DNA from: Candidatus Pseudothioglobus aerophilus
GTDB lineage: Bacteria; Pseudomonadota; Gammaproteobacteria; PS1; Pseudothioglobaceae
Assembly (NCBI GenBank): GCA_014384565.1
Contig: JACNFO010000024.1
Location: 28,802 to 92,801 of the forward strand
DNA: 64,000 nucleotides
Direction of reading: 5' to 3'
The notes under the pieces were generated by a model. It ran no database searches. It was not told where the DNA came from and saw only the letters and a list, made by a program, of their open reading frames with translations. Positions within the stretch are counted from its first letter, which is position 1; each line of letters opens with the position of its first letter. Positions 45,848-55,080 of this stretch are shown here, piece after piece. The translations under genes were made by a program, and so were the position numbers.

Positions 45848-46320
45848 GATTTGCTAACGGTTATGATGGTTATTGCTTGAATTCCTTCACCTCTTCCAAA
45901 GGCGGTCAACCCTTCACCTGAAGTTGCAGTTATACCTACATCAGCAATTTTTATTTTGCAGATAGTAGAAATTTTTTGTTTCATAAGATCAATTTTTGGT
46001 GATATTTTTGGGTTTAAGCATTCTACTGATATTGCTATATGATTTATTTTCCATTCATGCAAATCATCAAGTGCAAGTTGAAGGTATTTACTACTGTCCT
46101 TTTCTCCTTGTTGCACAAGTTTGTCCGCTACTGCCCCTAAAATATTTATACCAGTAATGCTTGATATAGCATTAGTGATTGAATGAAAGACAACATCTGC
46201 ATCACTATTGCCTTTTAAGCCAAAAGAGTGATCGAATTTGATGCCTGATAGTATTAAAGGCTTTCCAGGTTTTTTTTCGAATGCATGAGAGTCTTGTCCT
46301 ATGCCTGTTTTTATAGTCAT
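45844..46320 (-). CDS. ispF: 2-C-methyl-D-erythritol 2,4-cyclodiphosphate synthase
   Basis: IspF closes the cyclodiphosphate ring in the MEP isoprenoid pathway. The 158-residue trimeric enzyme has the zinc ligands Asp10 and His12 in GIGQDSHAFE, the GNSDADVVFHSITNAI block with the third histidine, and TSGEGLTAFGRGEGI near the C-terminus. It follows ispD by 3 bp. Confidence 0.96.
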   Translation of the reverse strand: MTIKTGIGQDSHAFEKKPGKPLILSGIKFDHSFGLKGNSDADVVFHSITNAISSITGINILGAVADKLVQQGEKDSSKYLQLALDDLHEWKINHIAISVECLNPKISPKIDLMKQKISTICKIKIADVGITATSGEGLTAFGRGEGIQAITIITVSKS

Positions 46321-46323
46321 AAT

Positions 46324-47034
46324 TTACTGAAGGTAGTGGTTCGCTTGCTCAAGGTCATCTATTTGAGTAATTTTAATATTACTTGAAGAGCCAACAACAA
46401 TTTTAATTGAATAACCTAGGTTTTCTATTGCTTCAGAATCATCGGTAATATTATGATTAAGTTTTACTGCATTTTCCAATGCATCTTTTAAGACTCCATA
46501 TCGAAACATTTGAGGGGTTTGAGCTTTAAAAAGTTTGCTTCGATCAATTGTAGACACTTTTCCATCAATGGCAACTTGTTTAATTGTATCGACAACACCA
46601 GTAGCTAAAATACCACCAGTTTGATGATTTGATACCTCATTAATCAACATTTCAATGTCTATTTTTTTAACACAAGGTCGAACTGAATCATGCACTAAAA
46701 TCCAGTCATTAGGTTTTGCAATCTTTGCGAGTGAATTTAATGCATTTAGAACAGAATGAAATCTTTCCCTCCCTCCCTTTGCACTTGCTAACATTTTTGA
46801 GTGGTTAAAATAGATTGAAGATTTAAATAAAGTGTCTTTTTCAGAAAGAGCAATGACAAAGCCTGAAATTACGTCAATCTTTAGGAGTGTTTTAAGGCAT
46901 TGATCAATTATAGTTAGGCCATTACTAAGCTTGAGGTATTGTTTTGGGGTTTCAGATTTCATCCTCTTCCCCATGCCACTAGCTGGCATTACCAAGTAAT
47001 AATTATCATTATTCATGTCAGCAAAAGGCTTCAT
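46324..47034 (-). CDS. ispD: 2-C-methyl-D-erythritol 4-phosphate cytidylyltransferase
   Basis: IspD couples CTP to methylerythritol phosphate. The 236-residue protein has the nucleotide-binding start VMPASGMGKRMKSETPKQYL, the DWILVHDSVRPCV motif and QTPQMFRYGVL. The frame starts at MKPFADM; translation may begin a few codons later at MNNDNYYLVMPASG. It sits between ftsB and ispF, the common gammaproteobacterial order. Confidence 0.95.
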   Translation of the reverse strand: MKPFADMNNDNYYLVMPASGMGKRMKSETPKQYLKLSNGLTIIDQCLKTLLKIDVISGFVIALSEKDTLFKSSIYFNHSKMLASAKGGRERFHSVLNALNSLAKIAKPNDWILVHDSVRPCVKKIDIEMLINEVSNHQTGGILATGVVDTIKQVAIDGKVSTIDRSKLFKAQTPQMFRYGVLKDALENAVKLNHNITDDSEAIENLGYSIKIVVGSSSNIKITQIDDLEQANHYLQ

Positions 47035-47059
47035 TATAAGATTGAGATAATGCCATTAA

Positions 47060-47419
47060 TTATAAAGAAGAATCAATAGTTTCTTCTAAATTATCAGTTA
47101 CGATAATCTTATTAATTTTAAAAAAATATTCCCCTTCCTTAATTAGGCCATATTTAAATCTAGCTTTAGACTCAACCAATCTTGAGTCTTCTTCAGTAAA
47201 GCTGTTTATTTGAGCTTCAATCAGAGTATTTTGATCTATTAAATTATTGTTAGTTTTCTGAATATCATTGATTATTTTTTGTTTATTTAAAACAATATAT
47301 GGGAAATTATTAGTAAAAATATTCTGCTTTATTAAAGAAAATAAAATAACAATGAGGACCAGAGTAAGTTTATTTCTATTAATAAACCCAATTAGTCCTG
47401 TGGCAGATCTATTACTCAT
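47060..47419 (-). CDS. ftsB: Cell division protein FtsB (DivIC/septum formation initiator family)
   Basis: FtsB joins FtsL and FtsQ in the divisome core. The 119-residue protein has a short cytoplasmic part, one transmembrane helix (about 14-32), a coiled coil (about 42-80) and the family end EDSRLVESKARFKYGLIKEGEYFFKI split across 75-105. Position directly upstream of ispD supports the call. It starts 1 bp after the RDD gene. Confidence 0.82.
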   Translation of the reverse strand: MSNRSATGLIGFINRNKLTLVLIVILFSLIKQNIFTNNFPYIVLNKQKIINDIQKTNNNLIDQNTLIEAQINSFTEEDSRLVESKARFKYGLIKEGEYFFKINKIIVTDNLEETIDSSL

Positions 47420-47824
47420 TTATTTATGAATTTCAGTAAGGTAAGTTTTCGAATAGTAATCATGCAATGGAAGCTTATATTTATTAAAAAACTGAAATAT
47501 AAAGCCAATTCCTGCTAATGAAGTTATCGCTAATATTAATCTTAAAAGAGATTGCTTATAAGTGACATTTTCACCATCTTGCTGGGTAATTTCAAACTTC
47601 CATGCTCTCATGCCCAGAGTCTGTTTACCTTTAACCCATGATATGGAGAAATAAGAGAAGATTACTGGAAGCGTTAAAAGATAAAAGAAAAGACTATTAG
47701 TGATAGGCTCTTTTTGGTTGATAAGAATGACTATTCCGGCAATAAAAAATACAAATGAGAATACAAGCAATAGATCATAAGTAATTGAGCCTAATCGACG
47801 TAAAAATGAAACATTAGATTGCAT
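47420..47824 (-). CDS. RDD family membrane protein
   Basis: The 134-residue protein has three hydrophobic helices and the RDD pattern FLRRLGSITYDLLLVFSF at the start and KGKQTLGMRAWKFEI in the middle. RDD proteins are of mostly unknown function; a few act as ion or compound transporters. It lies between xseA and ftsB with almost no spacing, so it is cotranscribed with the division genes. Confidence 0.82.
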   Translation of the reverse strand: MQSNVSFLRRLGSITYDLLLVFSFVFFIAGIVILINQKEPITNSLFFYLLTLPVIFSYFSISWVKGKQTLGMRAWKFEITQQDGENVTYKQSLLRLILAITSLAGIGFIFQFFNKYKLPLHDYYSKTYLTEIHK

Positions 47825-47853
47825 AATTTAATTTACTAGAGTGTTGATGTGCT

Positions 47854-49137
47854 CTAATTATCCTCTTTCTTTGTAACTTTTGAAATGACTTTACCGTCAT
47901 GAAATTTAGTGACAATAAGGTCTCCAGAATTAATTTTTTTAAATGAAACGATAACTTTTTCTTTTTCATTATGCGTTATTGTGTAACCCCTTGAAAGAGT
48001 ATTAAGAGGTGATAGAAGATTAAGAAGACTTGCTTTATTACTTAATTGATTTTTTTGGTGTTTAATGAAGTAATCTGAGTAGTTTTTTAATCGAGTTATT
48101 TGTTGATTAAGATTTGTCTTATTTTTATCAATTAGGCTATTTGTAATTCTAAATAAGCGCATCTCATAGTCATCAAGTTTTTGAGCATTTTGAAGTAATT
48201 GTTGACTTGGATCAATAATTTTGAGCTGAAGCATATTTAGGTATGCATGCTTTTGACCCAAAGACTGAACCATTAAGTCTTGCAAATTTTTTCTCAATTT
48301 AGATGCTTTATAGATTAAAACGTTGCGGTCAGGCGTTGCAGAAACAGCAGCAGCGGATGGGGTTGGTGCTCTTATATCAGCAACAAAGTCAGCAATTGTT
48401 GTATCAGTTTCATGACCTATAGAGCTAATTATTGGAGTTGAGCATTTAAATATTTCTCGAGCAAGCTCTTCTTCATTGAAAGCCCATAAGTCTTCTAATG
48501 ATCCTCCACCTCTTGCCAGAATGAGAACATCACAATTTTTTTGACTGTCAGCAGCTTGAAGCGCTTTAACTATTTTTTTATACGCATTTTCACCTTGAAC
48601 AACTGTGTCATAAAGTAGAATTTCGGCAAAAGGGTAGCGTGAATTTAAAACTTTAATTATGTCCTTTATAACTGAACCAGTGGATGAAGAGATGACGCCA
48701 ATTTTTTTAGGATATAAGGGCAGATCTTTTTTATTCTCCAATTCAAATAATCCCTCAATCCTTAACTTATTCTTTAGCTGGTCAAATGCAAGCTGAAGGT
48801 TTCCAATTCCTGCGGGCTCCATTTGTTGAACTATTAGCTGAAAATCTCCCCTTTGTTCATAAAGTGTTGGTGCCCCTCTAATAATTACAGACATTCCATT
48901 TTCAGGATTAAATTGAACTTTTCGCTGATTTAACCTAAAAAATGCACATCTGATTTGACCACTTGAATCTTTTAATGAAAAATACCAATGCCCAGAGGAT
49001 GGTTTAGATAAGTTTGAAATTTCACCTTGAATGAAGCAATGCGGCACATTTTTTTCAATTGAGCTTCGACACAACCTCAAGAAGTTAGATACTGTATAAA
49101 TTTCATCAATATTAAACATTTGCTTTGAGGTGAACAA
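47854..49137 (-). CDS. xseA: Exodeoxyribonuclease VII large subunit
   Basis: XseA, with XseB, degrades single-stranded DNA. The 427-residue protein has the OB-fold domain (about 15-110, with CFIQGEISNLSKPSSGHWYF), the catalytic core with GVISSSTGSVIKDI and ILARGGGSLEDLWAFNEEEL, the SIGHETDTTIADFVADIRAPTPSAAAV block and a coiled coil. Translation may start at the ATG at 49119. The small subunit gene is not in the window. It overlaps the smr gene slightly. Confidence 0.94.
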   Translation of the reverse strand: MFTSKQMFNIDEIYTVSNFLRLCRSSIEKNVPHCFIQGEISNLSKPSSGHWYFSLKDSSGQIRCAFFRLNQRKVQFNPENGMSVIIRGAPTLYEQRGDFQLIVQQMEPAGIGNLQLAFDQLKNKLRIEGLFELENKKDLPLYPKKIGVISSSTGSVIKDIIKVLNSRYPFAEILLYDTVVQGENAYKKIVKALQAADSQKNCDVLILARGGGSLEDLWAFNEEELAREIFKCSTPIISSIGHETDTTIADFVADIRAPTPSAAAVSATPDRNVLIYKASKLRKNLQDLMVQSLGQKHAYLNMLQLKIIDPSQQLLQNAQKLDDYEMRLFRITNSLIDKNKTNLNQQITRLKNYSDYFIKHQKNQLSNKASLLNLLSPLNTLSRGYTITHNEKEKVIVSFKKINSGDLIVTKFHDGKVISKVTKKEDN

Positions 49138-49606
49138 AAACAGCCCCAGTTCCGCCCATTTCCTGGGTACAGGAGCAGAATGCCAGTACTTCTGGGTGTT
49201 GCTTTAGATAATGAACTACTTGAGACTTCATAATTGAGAGGCCACTATCTGAGTGATAACCTTTTCCATGAATAACATGAATAAAGCGTTCGTTTGAATG
49301 AAAATGGATAAACTTAGAAAGTGATTGGCATGCCTCCTCTATTTTATGGCCATGCAAGTCAATTGATGGAGTGGAGCCTATGTTGCCTTGTTTCATTTTT
49401 TTAAGAACTTTTGGCGATAATCCAGATTTATAATGCACTACAGCTTCGGAGCCAGATATATTGGGTTCATATAAAAAACTATATTTTTGAAACAGTTTGT
49501 TTGACCCATTTTTAGAGGTAGCAGTTTTTTTAACACCATCTTTATCGATAGGTTTCTGTTGATCTACAGTAGATCGAAATAATGATTTGTCGCTTTCATT
49601 AATCAT
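49112..49606 (-). CDS. smrA: Smr-domain endonuclease, SmrA-like
   Basis: The 164-residue protein ends in an Smr domain (about 82-164) with the DLHGH motif and VIHGKGYHSDSG loop, and GGTGAVFVHL at the end. The N-terminal SDKSLFRSTV start matches SmrA (YdaL) better than the ribosome-rescue nuclease SmrB. Smr domains cut RNA or DNA. It lies between rpsT and xseA on the same strand, after the rpsT terminator. Confidence 0.78.
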   Translation of the reverse strand: MINESDKSLFRSTVDQQKPIDKDGVKKTATSKNGSNKLFQKYSFLYEPNISGSEAVVHYKSGLSPKVLKKMKQGNIGSTPSIDLHGHKIEEACQSLSKFIHFHSNERFIHVIHGKGYHSDSGLSIMKSQVVHYLKQHPEVLAFCSCTQEMGGTGAVFVHLKANV

Positions 49607-49633
49607 ATTAGTAAAAAATTTGAATATAAAAAA

Positions 49634-49675
49634 ACCCTCAACAGAGGGCTTTAATTATAGCAATGATTTTGCTAT
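49634..49675 (-). terminator. Terminator after rpsT
   Basis: On the minus strand CCCTC-TGTT-GAGGG is followed by a run of seven T's, a standard intrinsic terminator, at 49628-49648. Just before it lies a second hairpin, ATAGCAA/TTGCTAT (49657-49675). Both are in the gap between rpsT and the smrA-like gene. Confidence 0.8.
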
Positions 49676-49703
49676 CGATATATTAACCTGCAGTAAGCAA
49701 ATT

Positions 49704-49964
49704 TTATAGCGCCTTAATTTGAGCAATAATACGAGATTTCTTTCTAGCCGCTTGATTTTTATGCATTAAACCCTTGCTTACAGCCTGATCAACATTTTTT
49801 TGCATTTCAGTAAAACCACTAGTTGCTTCTTTTTTATCTCCAGCATCAATAGCATAGGAAACCTTCTTAATAAAGGTACGAACTTTTGCTCTAATTTGAG
49901 AGTTATGTTTATTGCGCTTTACTGCTTGTCTTGCGCGTTTTTTTGATCCTGCTGAATTGGCCAT
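49704..49964 (-). CDS. rpsT: 30S ribosomal protein S20
   Basis: The 86-residue basic protein has the S20 pattern ANSAGSKKRARQAVKRNKHN at the start and KGLMHKNQAARKKSRI near the end. S20 binds 16S rRNA in the small subunit. It has its own promoter and terminator, as usual for this gene. Confidence 0.97.
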   Translation of the reverse strand: MANSAGSKKRARQAVKRNKHNSQIRAKVRTFIKKVSYAIDAGDKKEATSGFTEMQKNVDQAVSKGLMHKNQAARKKSRIIAQIKAL

Positions 49965-50000
49965 ATTTTATTAGTTAATGCTTAAATTACGAAAACACGA

Positions 50001-50029
50001 ATTATAGAGTCTCGACTTGATTTATGCAA
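50001..50029 (-). promoter_or_regulatory. rpsT promoter
   Basis: On the minus strand TTGCAT (50024-50029) and a perfect TATAAT (50001-50006) are 17 bp apart, giving a start near 49994 and a leader of about 30 bases. The same -35/-10 pair is found before metK. Confidence 0.65.
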
Positions 50030-50047
50030 GCATTTGTTTGCATTAGG

Positions 50048-50653
50048 TTAATTTGCTAAAGATTTAATACATTCAAGTGTTTTCTTCTTATTAAGCAATA
50101 ATTGCCAAGTATTACCGCCTTGAGTTTTCCATAAAGACACAGCTCTTATTCCTGCAAGTAATAAGGCTCTTATATGGTTTGCAGTATGACGGTTTGAAAG
50201 ATAAATTTGCTCACCTCGGACCATGATTGTTGGATTGAGGCTTCCAAGTGTATTTTTATAAAGCTCTGCAAGTCGAGCAATTGAATTGCTATGGTGAATG
50301 TCAAAAAATTCTTGTTTGTTAATAACACTAATTTCATTTGAAATTTGATTTAATAAATCTGGTTTTTTCATTAATTTTTTTTCTAAATTTATTAGGGCCG
50401 TTGCATAGAGCATAACATTGTGCATATCAATTGTTTTCTTCTCAAGAATTAATTTTAATGAATCAAAGCCTAACTTTAGGTCCTCGGGAGAGGTAAATAT
50501 TTCATCAATAGAGTCACTTTCGCTAACAATACTGCTAAGGCTTGCTTTATTAGTATGGACGTCACATTTACCTGTCAGAGCGAGCTGATGCACTAAAGCT
50601 GTCGATTGAAATATACTTGCTAGTGCAAGCGTTTTTTTTGCTGTCTTATTCAT
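50048..50653 (-). CDS. hflD: High frequency lysogenization protein HflD homologue
   Basis: The protein has the HflD start TLALASIFQSTALVHQLALTGKCD and the motif YATALINLEKKL followed by RHTANHIRALLLAGIRAVSLW near the end. HflD in E. coli interferes with the phage lambda CII protein, but its own cell role is unclear. The frame extends to 50680; the ATG at 50653 fits the family start better and overlaps mnmA by 8 bp. The mnmA-hflD pair is conserved in gammaproteobacteria. Confidence 0.9.
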   Translation of the reverse strand: MNKTAKKTLALASIFQSTALVHQLALTGKCDVHTNKASLSSIVSESDSIDEIFTSPEDLKLGFDSLKLILEKKTIDMHNVMLYATALINLEKKLMKKPDLLNQISNEISVINKQEFFDIHHSNSIARLAELYKNTLGSLNPTIMVRGEQIYLSNRHTANHIRALLLAGIRAVSLWKTQGGNTWQLLLNKKKTLECIKSLAN

Positions 50654-51737
50654 TAGATTTTGATTTGATAACGCTACCACCTAGGCAAATATCTCCATCA
50701 TAAAACACAACAGATTGCCCTGGAGTTATGGCTCTTTGTGATTCAATAAAGTCAACTCTAATAGTCTGGTCATCATTTAGGCTTACATCGCACTTCTGTG
50801 AGTCTTGTCGATACCTTATTTTCGCACTGCAGTTGAAAGATGACTTGGGAGGGCTATCAACCCAGTGAATATCATCTGCAATTAGAGAGTTGTGATAAAG
50901 TAAGGAGTGGTCACCCTGCACTACAATAATTTTATTGGACTCTAGAATTTTATCTGCAACGAACCATGGCTCAGGAGAATTGCTAAAACCTCCTCCAATT
51001 TCAAGTCCTTTACGCTGACCTATTGTATAGAAAGGCAGCCCATCATGATGTTTTATAAAGGCCCCATTTTGATCAACAATATCACCCTTCTCTTTTGGCA
51101 AGAAAGTGGTTAAAAACTCTGAAAAAGGCCTCTCGCCTATAAAACAAATACCTGTTGAGTCTTTCTTGTCAGCATTAAGAAAGTTATTATTTTTTGCAAT
51201 TTTACGAACCTCTTGCTTGTTAATTTCACCCAACGGGAAAAGACTTTGAGATAGTTGTTCTTGGTTAAGTAAATGTAAAAAATAGCTTTGATCTTTATTT
51301 CCATCTAGTCCTGACTTTAATAGGAACTTACCATTTTCTTCTGCAATTCTTGCGTAGTGACCGGTTGCGATTTTTTTTGCACCGAGATCTTTTGCGTAAT
51401 CCAAAAAGGCTTTAAATTTAATCCTTTGATTGCAAAGAACATCTGGATTAGGGGTTCTTCCTTTTTTATGTTCAGATAAGAAGTGCTCAAATACATCTTC
51501 CCAATACTCGTGAGAGAAATTGACCGTATGGAGCTTGATCCCAAGCTGGTCTGCTACTTGCTGAGCATCAGCAAGATCTTGAGATGCGCTGCAATATTCA
51601 TCGTCATCATCTTCATCCCAGTTTTTCATGAATAATGCTTCTACTTCATAACCTTTTTCAAGCAAAAGAAAAGCTGCAACGGATGAGTCAACTCCTCCTG
51701 AAAGGCCAACAATAATTTTGTTGTCAGATGCCATCAT
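50646..51737 (-). CDS. mnmA: tRNA-specific 2-thiouridylase MnmA
   Basis: MnmA puts sulphur on the wobble uridine of tRNAs for Lys, Glu and Gln. The 363-residue protein has the PP-loop VGLSGGVDSSVAAF (10-23), the catalytic Cys102 in NPDVLCNQRIKF and Cys198 in STGICFIGERPF. Its ATG shares one base with the phoH stop, so translation is coupled. Confidence 0.96.
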   Translation of the reverse strand: MMASDNKIIVGLSGGVDSSVAAFLLLEKGYEVEALFMKNWDEDDDDEYCSASQDLADAQQVADQLGIKLHTVNFSHEYWEDVFEHFLSEHKKGRTPNPDVLCNQRIKFKAFLDYAKDLGAKKIATGHYARIAEENGKFLLKSGLDGNKDQSYFLHLLNQEQLSQSLFPLGEINKQEVRKIAKNNNFLNADKKDSTGICFIGERPFSEFLTTFLPKEKGDIVDQNGAFIKHHDGLPFYTIGQRKGLEIGGGFSNSPEPWFVADKILESNKIIVVQGDHSLLYHNSLIADDIHWVDSPPKSSFNCSAKIRYRQDSQKCDVSLNDDQTIRVDFIESQRAITPGQSVVFYDGDICLGGSVIKSKSNE

Positions 51738-52651
51738 TATGCATTATCGTAAGCTCTTACAATATTTTTAACCAGTTGATGCCTGACAACATCTTGGGCA
51801 TCGAAGTTACAAAAAGCAATTTGTTCAATATCTTTGAGAATTTTGATTGCATCTGTTAGTCCTGATTGTTTTGGATTTGGCAGATCAATTTGAGTAACAT
51901 CACCTGTAATTACCATCTTTGAACCAAACCCCATCCGAGTCAAAAACATTTTCATCTGAGGTATGGTTGTATTCTGGGCTTCATCAAGGATGATGTAAGA
52001 TTCATTTAAGGTTCTTCCTCTCATAAATGCTAATGGAGCAACTTCAATAACTCTCTGCTCTATTAGTTTATTGACTTTTTCAAAGCCTATAAATTCATAA
52101 AGTGCGTCATAGATTGGACGAAGGTAGGGGTCAACTTTTTCACTAAGGTCGCCAGGAAGAAATCCTAGTTTTTCACCCGCTTCAACTGCTGGTCGAACCA
52201 AAACTATTCTCTTTACATCGGAACTTTCAAGAGCCTCAACTGCTCTTGCAACGGCTAAATATGTTTTACCTGTCCCTGCTGGACCAACTGCAAAAACTGC
52301 ATCATTTTCTATAATTGCATTGACATAATTTTGCTGATTAGTGCTTCTAATATGAATATGTTTTCGACTGGTTTTAATGGTGACAGATTTTACTTCTCCA
52401 TTAGGGCTGTTAAGTGATTTAATGCAAAGATCTATGTCACTAAAGTCGATTGCTTTAGTTTCAGATACAATAAGAAGGTCCTGTAAAACTGAAACAGCTA
52501 AAGCAGAATTCTCTCCTTTTATATTAAAGTCTGAACCTTTATTGGAGATATTAACGCCAAGGTTAGTGGCAATATTCTCAATATTTTTGTCAAGCCCTCC
52601 ACAAATATTTGCTAGTTGCTCAGAGCTTTGAATGTTGAGTGTAAATTTCAT
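51737..52651 (-). CDS. phoL: PhoH-like ATPase (PhoL/YbeZ)
   Basis: The 304-residue protein has a short N-terminal RNA-binding-like region and the PhoH ATPase with P-loop GPAGTGKT (123-130), RPAVEAGEKLGFLPGDL and the Walker B YIILDEAQNTT. The YbeZ type works with the rRNA endonuclease YbeY. Here ybeY is not next to it; mnmA follows instead. Confidence 0.92.
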   Translation of the reverse strand: MKFTLNIQSSEQLANICGGLDKNIENIATNLGVNISNKGSDFNIKGENSALAVSVLQDLLIVSETKAIDFSDIDLCIKSLNSPNGEVKSVTIKTSRKHIHIRSTNQQNYVNAIIENDAVFAVGPAGTGKTYLAVARAVEALESSDVKRIVLVRPAVEAGEKLGFLPGDLSEKVDPYLRPIYDALYEFIGFEKVNKLIEQRVIEVAPLAFMRGRTLNESYIILDEAQNTTIPQMKMFLTRMGFGSKMVITGDVTQIDLPNPKQSGLTDAIKILKDIEQIAFCNFDAQDVVRHQLVKNIVRAYDNA

Positions 52652-52732
52652 GGGTTTTATTTTACTGAATTACTTTGAAAACAAATGTTAAGTTGCATGA
52701 TTTGCTGCACTATTTAATTTATCATTTATCTT

Positions 52733-53755
52733 ATGAAAATATTAAATTTGTTTTTAAAGTTATTTATTTTAATAAGCTTTTTGCTGCCACTAAATTCCTA
52801 CGCAAGTGAAAGTGGTTGTGTGATTCTTGTTTATCATCGTTTTTCAGATGAAGAGCCAAAGTCTACAAGCACTCCACCAGATCTTTTTAATCAGCATTTA
52901 GAATATTTAAAGAAAAATGATTACCAGGTGCTGCCTTTAAAAAAAGTTATTGAAAGCCTTCAAGCTAAAGAAAATTTACCTAATAAATGCGTTAGTTTGA
53001 CCGCTGATGATGGTTTTTTGTCATTCTATACTGAGGCCTTTCCGTTACTAGTTGATTATCAATTTCCAATGACTGTCTTTGTTTCAACGGAGTCTATTGA
53101 TAAAAAATATGATTTAATGATGTCTTGGAACCAGCTTCGTGAAATGGCGCCTTTAATAGATGTTTATAACCACAGCAATAAACATCTTCATTTAGTTAAT
53201 CAAGATACTTCGACACTAGAAAATGAAATCTCTTATGCCCAAGACAGGATTGAAAAGGAGTTGGGTGTTAATGACAAATTTTTTGCTTATCCTTATGGTG
53301 AGTATGACGATAAGACTTATTCATATCTAGATGAACTTGGCTACACTGCATTTGGACAACAGTCTGGAGTTGCAAGTCAGGCCAGTGATTTTTTAAATTT
53401 TCCTAGATTCTCAATGTCAGGGCCTTATGCAAAAATGGACAGCTTTTCACTGAAAGTTCAAACTGTGGATATGCCAATTAAAAGCTATAGTCCTAAGTCT
53501 TTAATAATTTCAAATGATTACAAGCCCTTATTAGATTTAGTTTTTTCAAGGCCACTAACTACTTATGAAAAAAATAACTTTTCTTGTTTTGTTTCTGGAC
53601 AGGATTTAGCAGATCTTCATTGGAGCGGCCTTAAGGCGGTAAGTATTCAATCAAAAGCCCCACTCTTGGCAGGAAGGAGTCGCTATAACTGCACTATGCC
53701 CTATAAAGAGAAAGGTCGATATTATTGGTATTCTAAACTCTGGTTAAGGTTGTAG
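52733..53755 (+). CDS. Secreted polysaccharide deacetylase (NodB-like domain)
   Basis: The 340-residue protein has a signal peptide ending after NSYAS (about 25) and a NodB-type domain (about 28-230). The metal site is recognisable: Asp92-Asp93 in SLTADDGF and His147/His151 in HSNKHLHL. FAYPYGEYDD is the third motif. The last 100 residues form a separate beta-rich domain with several cysteines. It likely removes acetyl groups from an envelope polysaccharide in the periplasm or outside. It stands alone on the plus strand between miaB and phoH, which are neighbours in E. coli. Confidence 0.82.
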   Translation: MKILNLFLKLFILISFLLPLNSYASESGCVILVYHRFSDEEPKSTSTPPDLFNQHLEYLKKNDYQVLPLKKVIESLQAKENLPNKCVSLTADDGFLSFYTEAFPLLVDYQFPMTVFVSTESIDKKYDLMMSWNQLREMAPLIDVYNHSNKHLHLVNQDTSTLENEISYAQDRIEKELGVNDKFFAYPYGEYDDKTYSYLDELGYTAFGQQSGVASQASDFLNFPRFSMSGPYAKMDSFSLKVQTVDMPIKSYSPKSLIISNDYKPLLDLVFSRPLTTYEKNNFSCFVSGQDLADLHWSGLKAVSIQSKAPLLAGRSRYNCTMPYKEKGRYYWYSKLWLRL

Positions 53756-53757
53756 TT

Positions 53758-55080
53758 TTAAATTAACTCTGCTTGAAGCGAGTTTCCTATACCGTCAGTA
53801 ATTTTAACGGATACGATTTGCCCAATTAATTGCTCATTACCAATGAAGTGAGCTGTTCTCATGTTTTCAGTCCTACCTGATAAAGTGGCTCCTTTTTTTG
53901 AGCTACCTTCTACAAGGACCTTTTGTATACTTCCAATCATTGATTTAGAAATTTCTTCTGTATTTTCATTAAGCTTATCTTGAATAATGATCAATCTTTG
54001 TTTTTTAGTTTCAGCGCTTACATTATCGTCAAAGCTTGCAGCAATTGTCCCAGGCCTTTTAGAGTAAATAAAACTAAATGATTTATCAAAGCCAATCTCT
54101 TCAATTAAATTAACTGTGTCATTAAAGTCCTTTTCAGTTTCACCAGGAAAGCCAATAATAAAATCTGAAGATATAGAGATACCAGGCCTAATTTTTTTTA
54201 AATTTCGAATTTTTGATTTATATTCAATTGCAGTATGTCCCCGTTTCATAAGTCCTAAAACTCTATCAGAGCCGCTCTGGACTGGAAGATGAAGATGCGA
54301 TACTAATTCTGGGACTTCAGCGTAAGCCTGAATGAGTCTATCACTAAATTCTACTGGATGAGAAGTAGTATAGCGAATTCGCTCGATACCTGAAACCTGG
54401 GCAACAATGGCTATTAAAAGAGCTAAATCAGCAACTTCACCATCATCCATTAAGCCTCTAAAGGAGTTAACATTTTGACCAAGCAGGTTAATTTCTTTAA
54501 CGCCCTGATTAGCAAGAATTTCTACCTCTCGCATTACATCATTAAATGGCCTAGATATTTCCTCTCCTCTTGTATAAGGAACGACGCAAAAAGTGCAGTA
54601 TTTACTGCAACCCTCCATTATCGAAACAAATGCTGTTGCACCATCGCTATGAGGCTCAGGCAAGTGGTCAAATTTTTCAATTTCAGGGAAAGATATATCA
54701 ATACTTATTTGATTTTCATTCAACGCTTCATTTAGCATATTTGGAAGCCTATGAAGTGTTTGTGGACCAAAAATCATATCAACGTAAGGCGCTCTTTTAA
54801 GAATAAGATCACCCTCCTGAGAGGCAACACAGCCACCAACACCAATTACTAAGTTTGGCTTCTTTTCTTTCAATTTCCTCCAGCGACCCAATTGGTGAAA
54901 TAACTTTTCCTCAGCCTTCTCTCGAATTGAGCAAGTATTAACCAATAGTACGTCTGCCTCAGTAATATCTTCAGTTAATTCAAGGCCATGAGACTCTTTA
55001 AGGACATCACCCATTTTATCTGAGTCGTATTCATTCATTTGACACCCAAAAGTGCGAACATATAATTTAGAGATGCTCAT
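53758..55080 (-). CDS. miaB: tRNA-2-methylthio-N6-dimethylallyladenosine synthase MiaB
   Basis: MiaB methylthiolates i6A37 made by MiaA, using radical SAM chemistry. The 440-residue protein has the UPF0004 domain with [10 protein letters not shown], the radical SAM cysteines in [20 protein letters not shown], and a C-terminal TRAM domain. All six cluster cysteines appear present. miaA lies in the same window at 37.5-38.5 kb. It abuts the mscS-type gene. Confidence 0.96.
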   Translation of the reverse strand: MSISKLYVRTFGCQMNEYDSDKMGDVLKESHGLELTEDITEADVLLVNTCSIREKAEEKLFHQLGRWRKLKEKKPNLVIGVGGCVASQEGDLILKRAPYVDMIFGPQTLHRLPNMLNEALNENQISIDISFPEIEKFDHLPEPHSDGATAFVSIMEGCSKYCTFCVVPYTRGEEISRPFNDVMREVEILANQGVKEINLLGQNVNSFRGLMDDGEVADLALLIAIVAQVSGIERIRYTTSHPVEFSDRLIQAYAEVPELVSHLHLPVQSGSDRVLGLMKRGHTAIEYKSKIRNLKKIRPGISISSDFIIGFPGETEKDFNDTVNLIEEIGFDKSFSFIYSKRPGTIAASFDDNVSAETKKQRLIIIQDKLNENTEEISKSMIGSIQKVLVEGSSKKGATLSGRTENMRTAHFIGNEQLIGQIVSVKITDGIGNSLQAELI

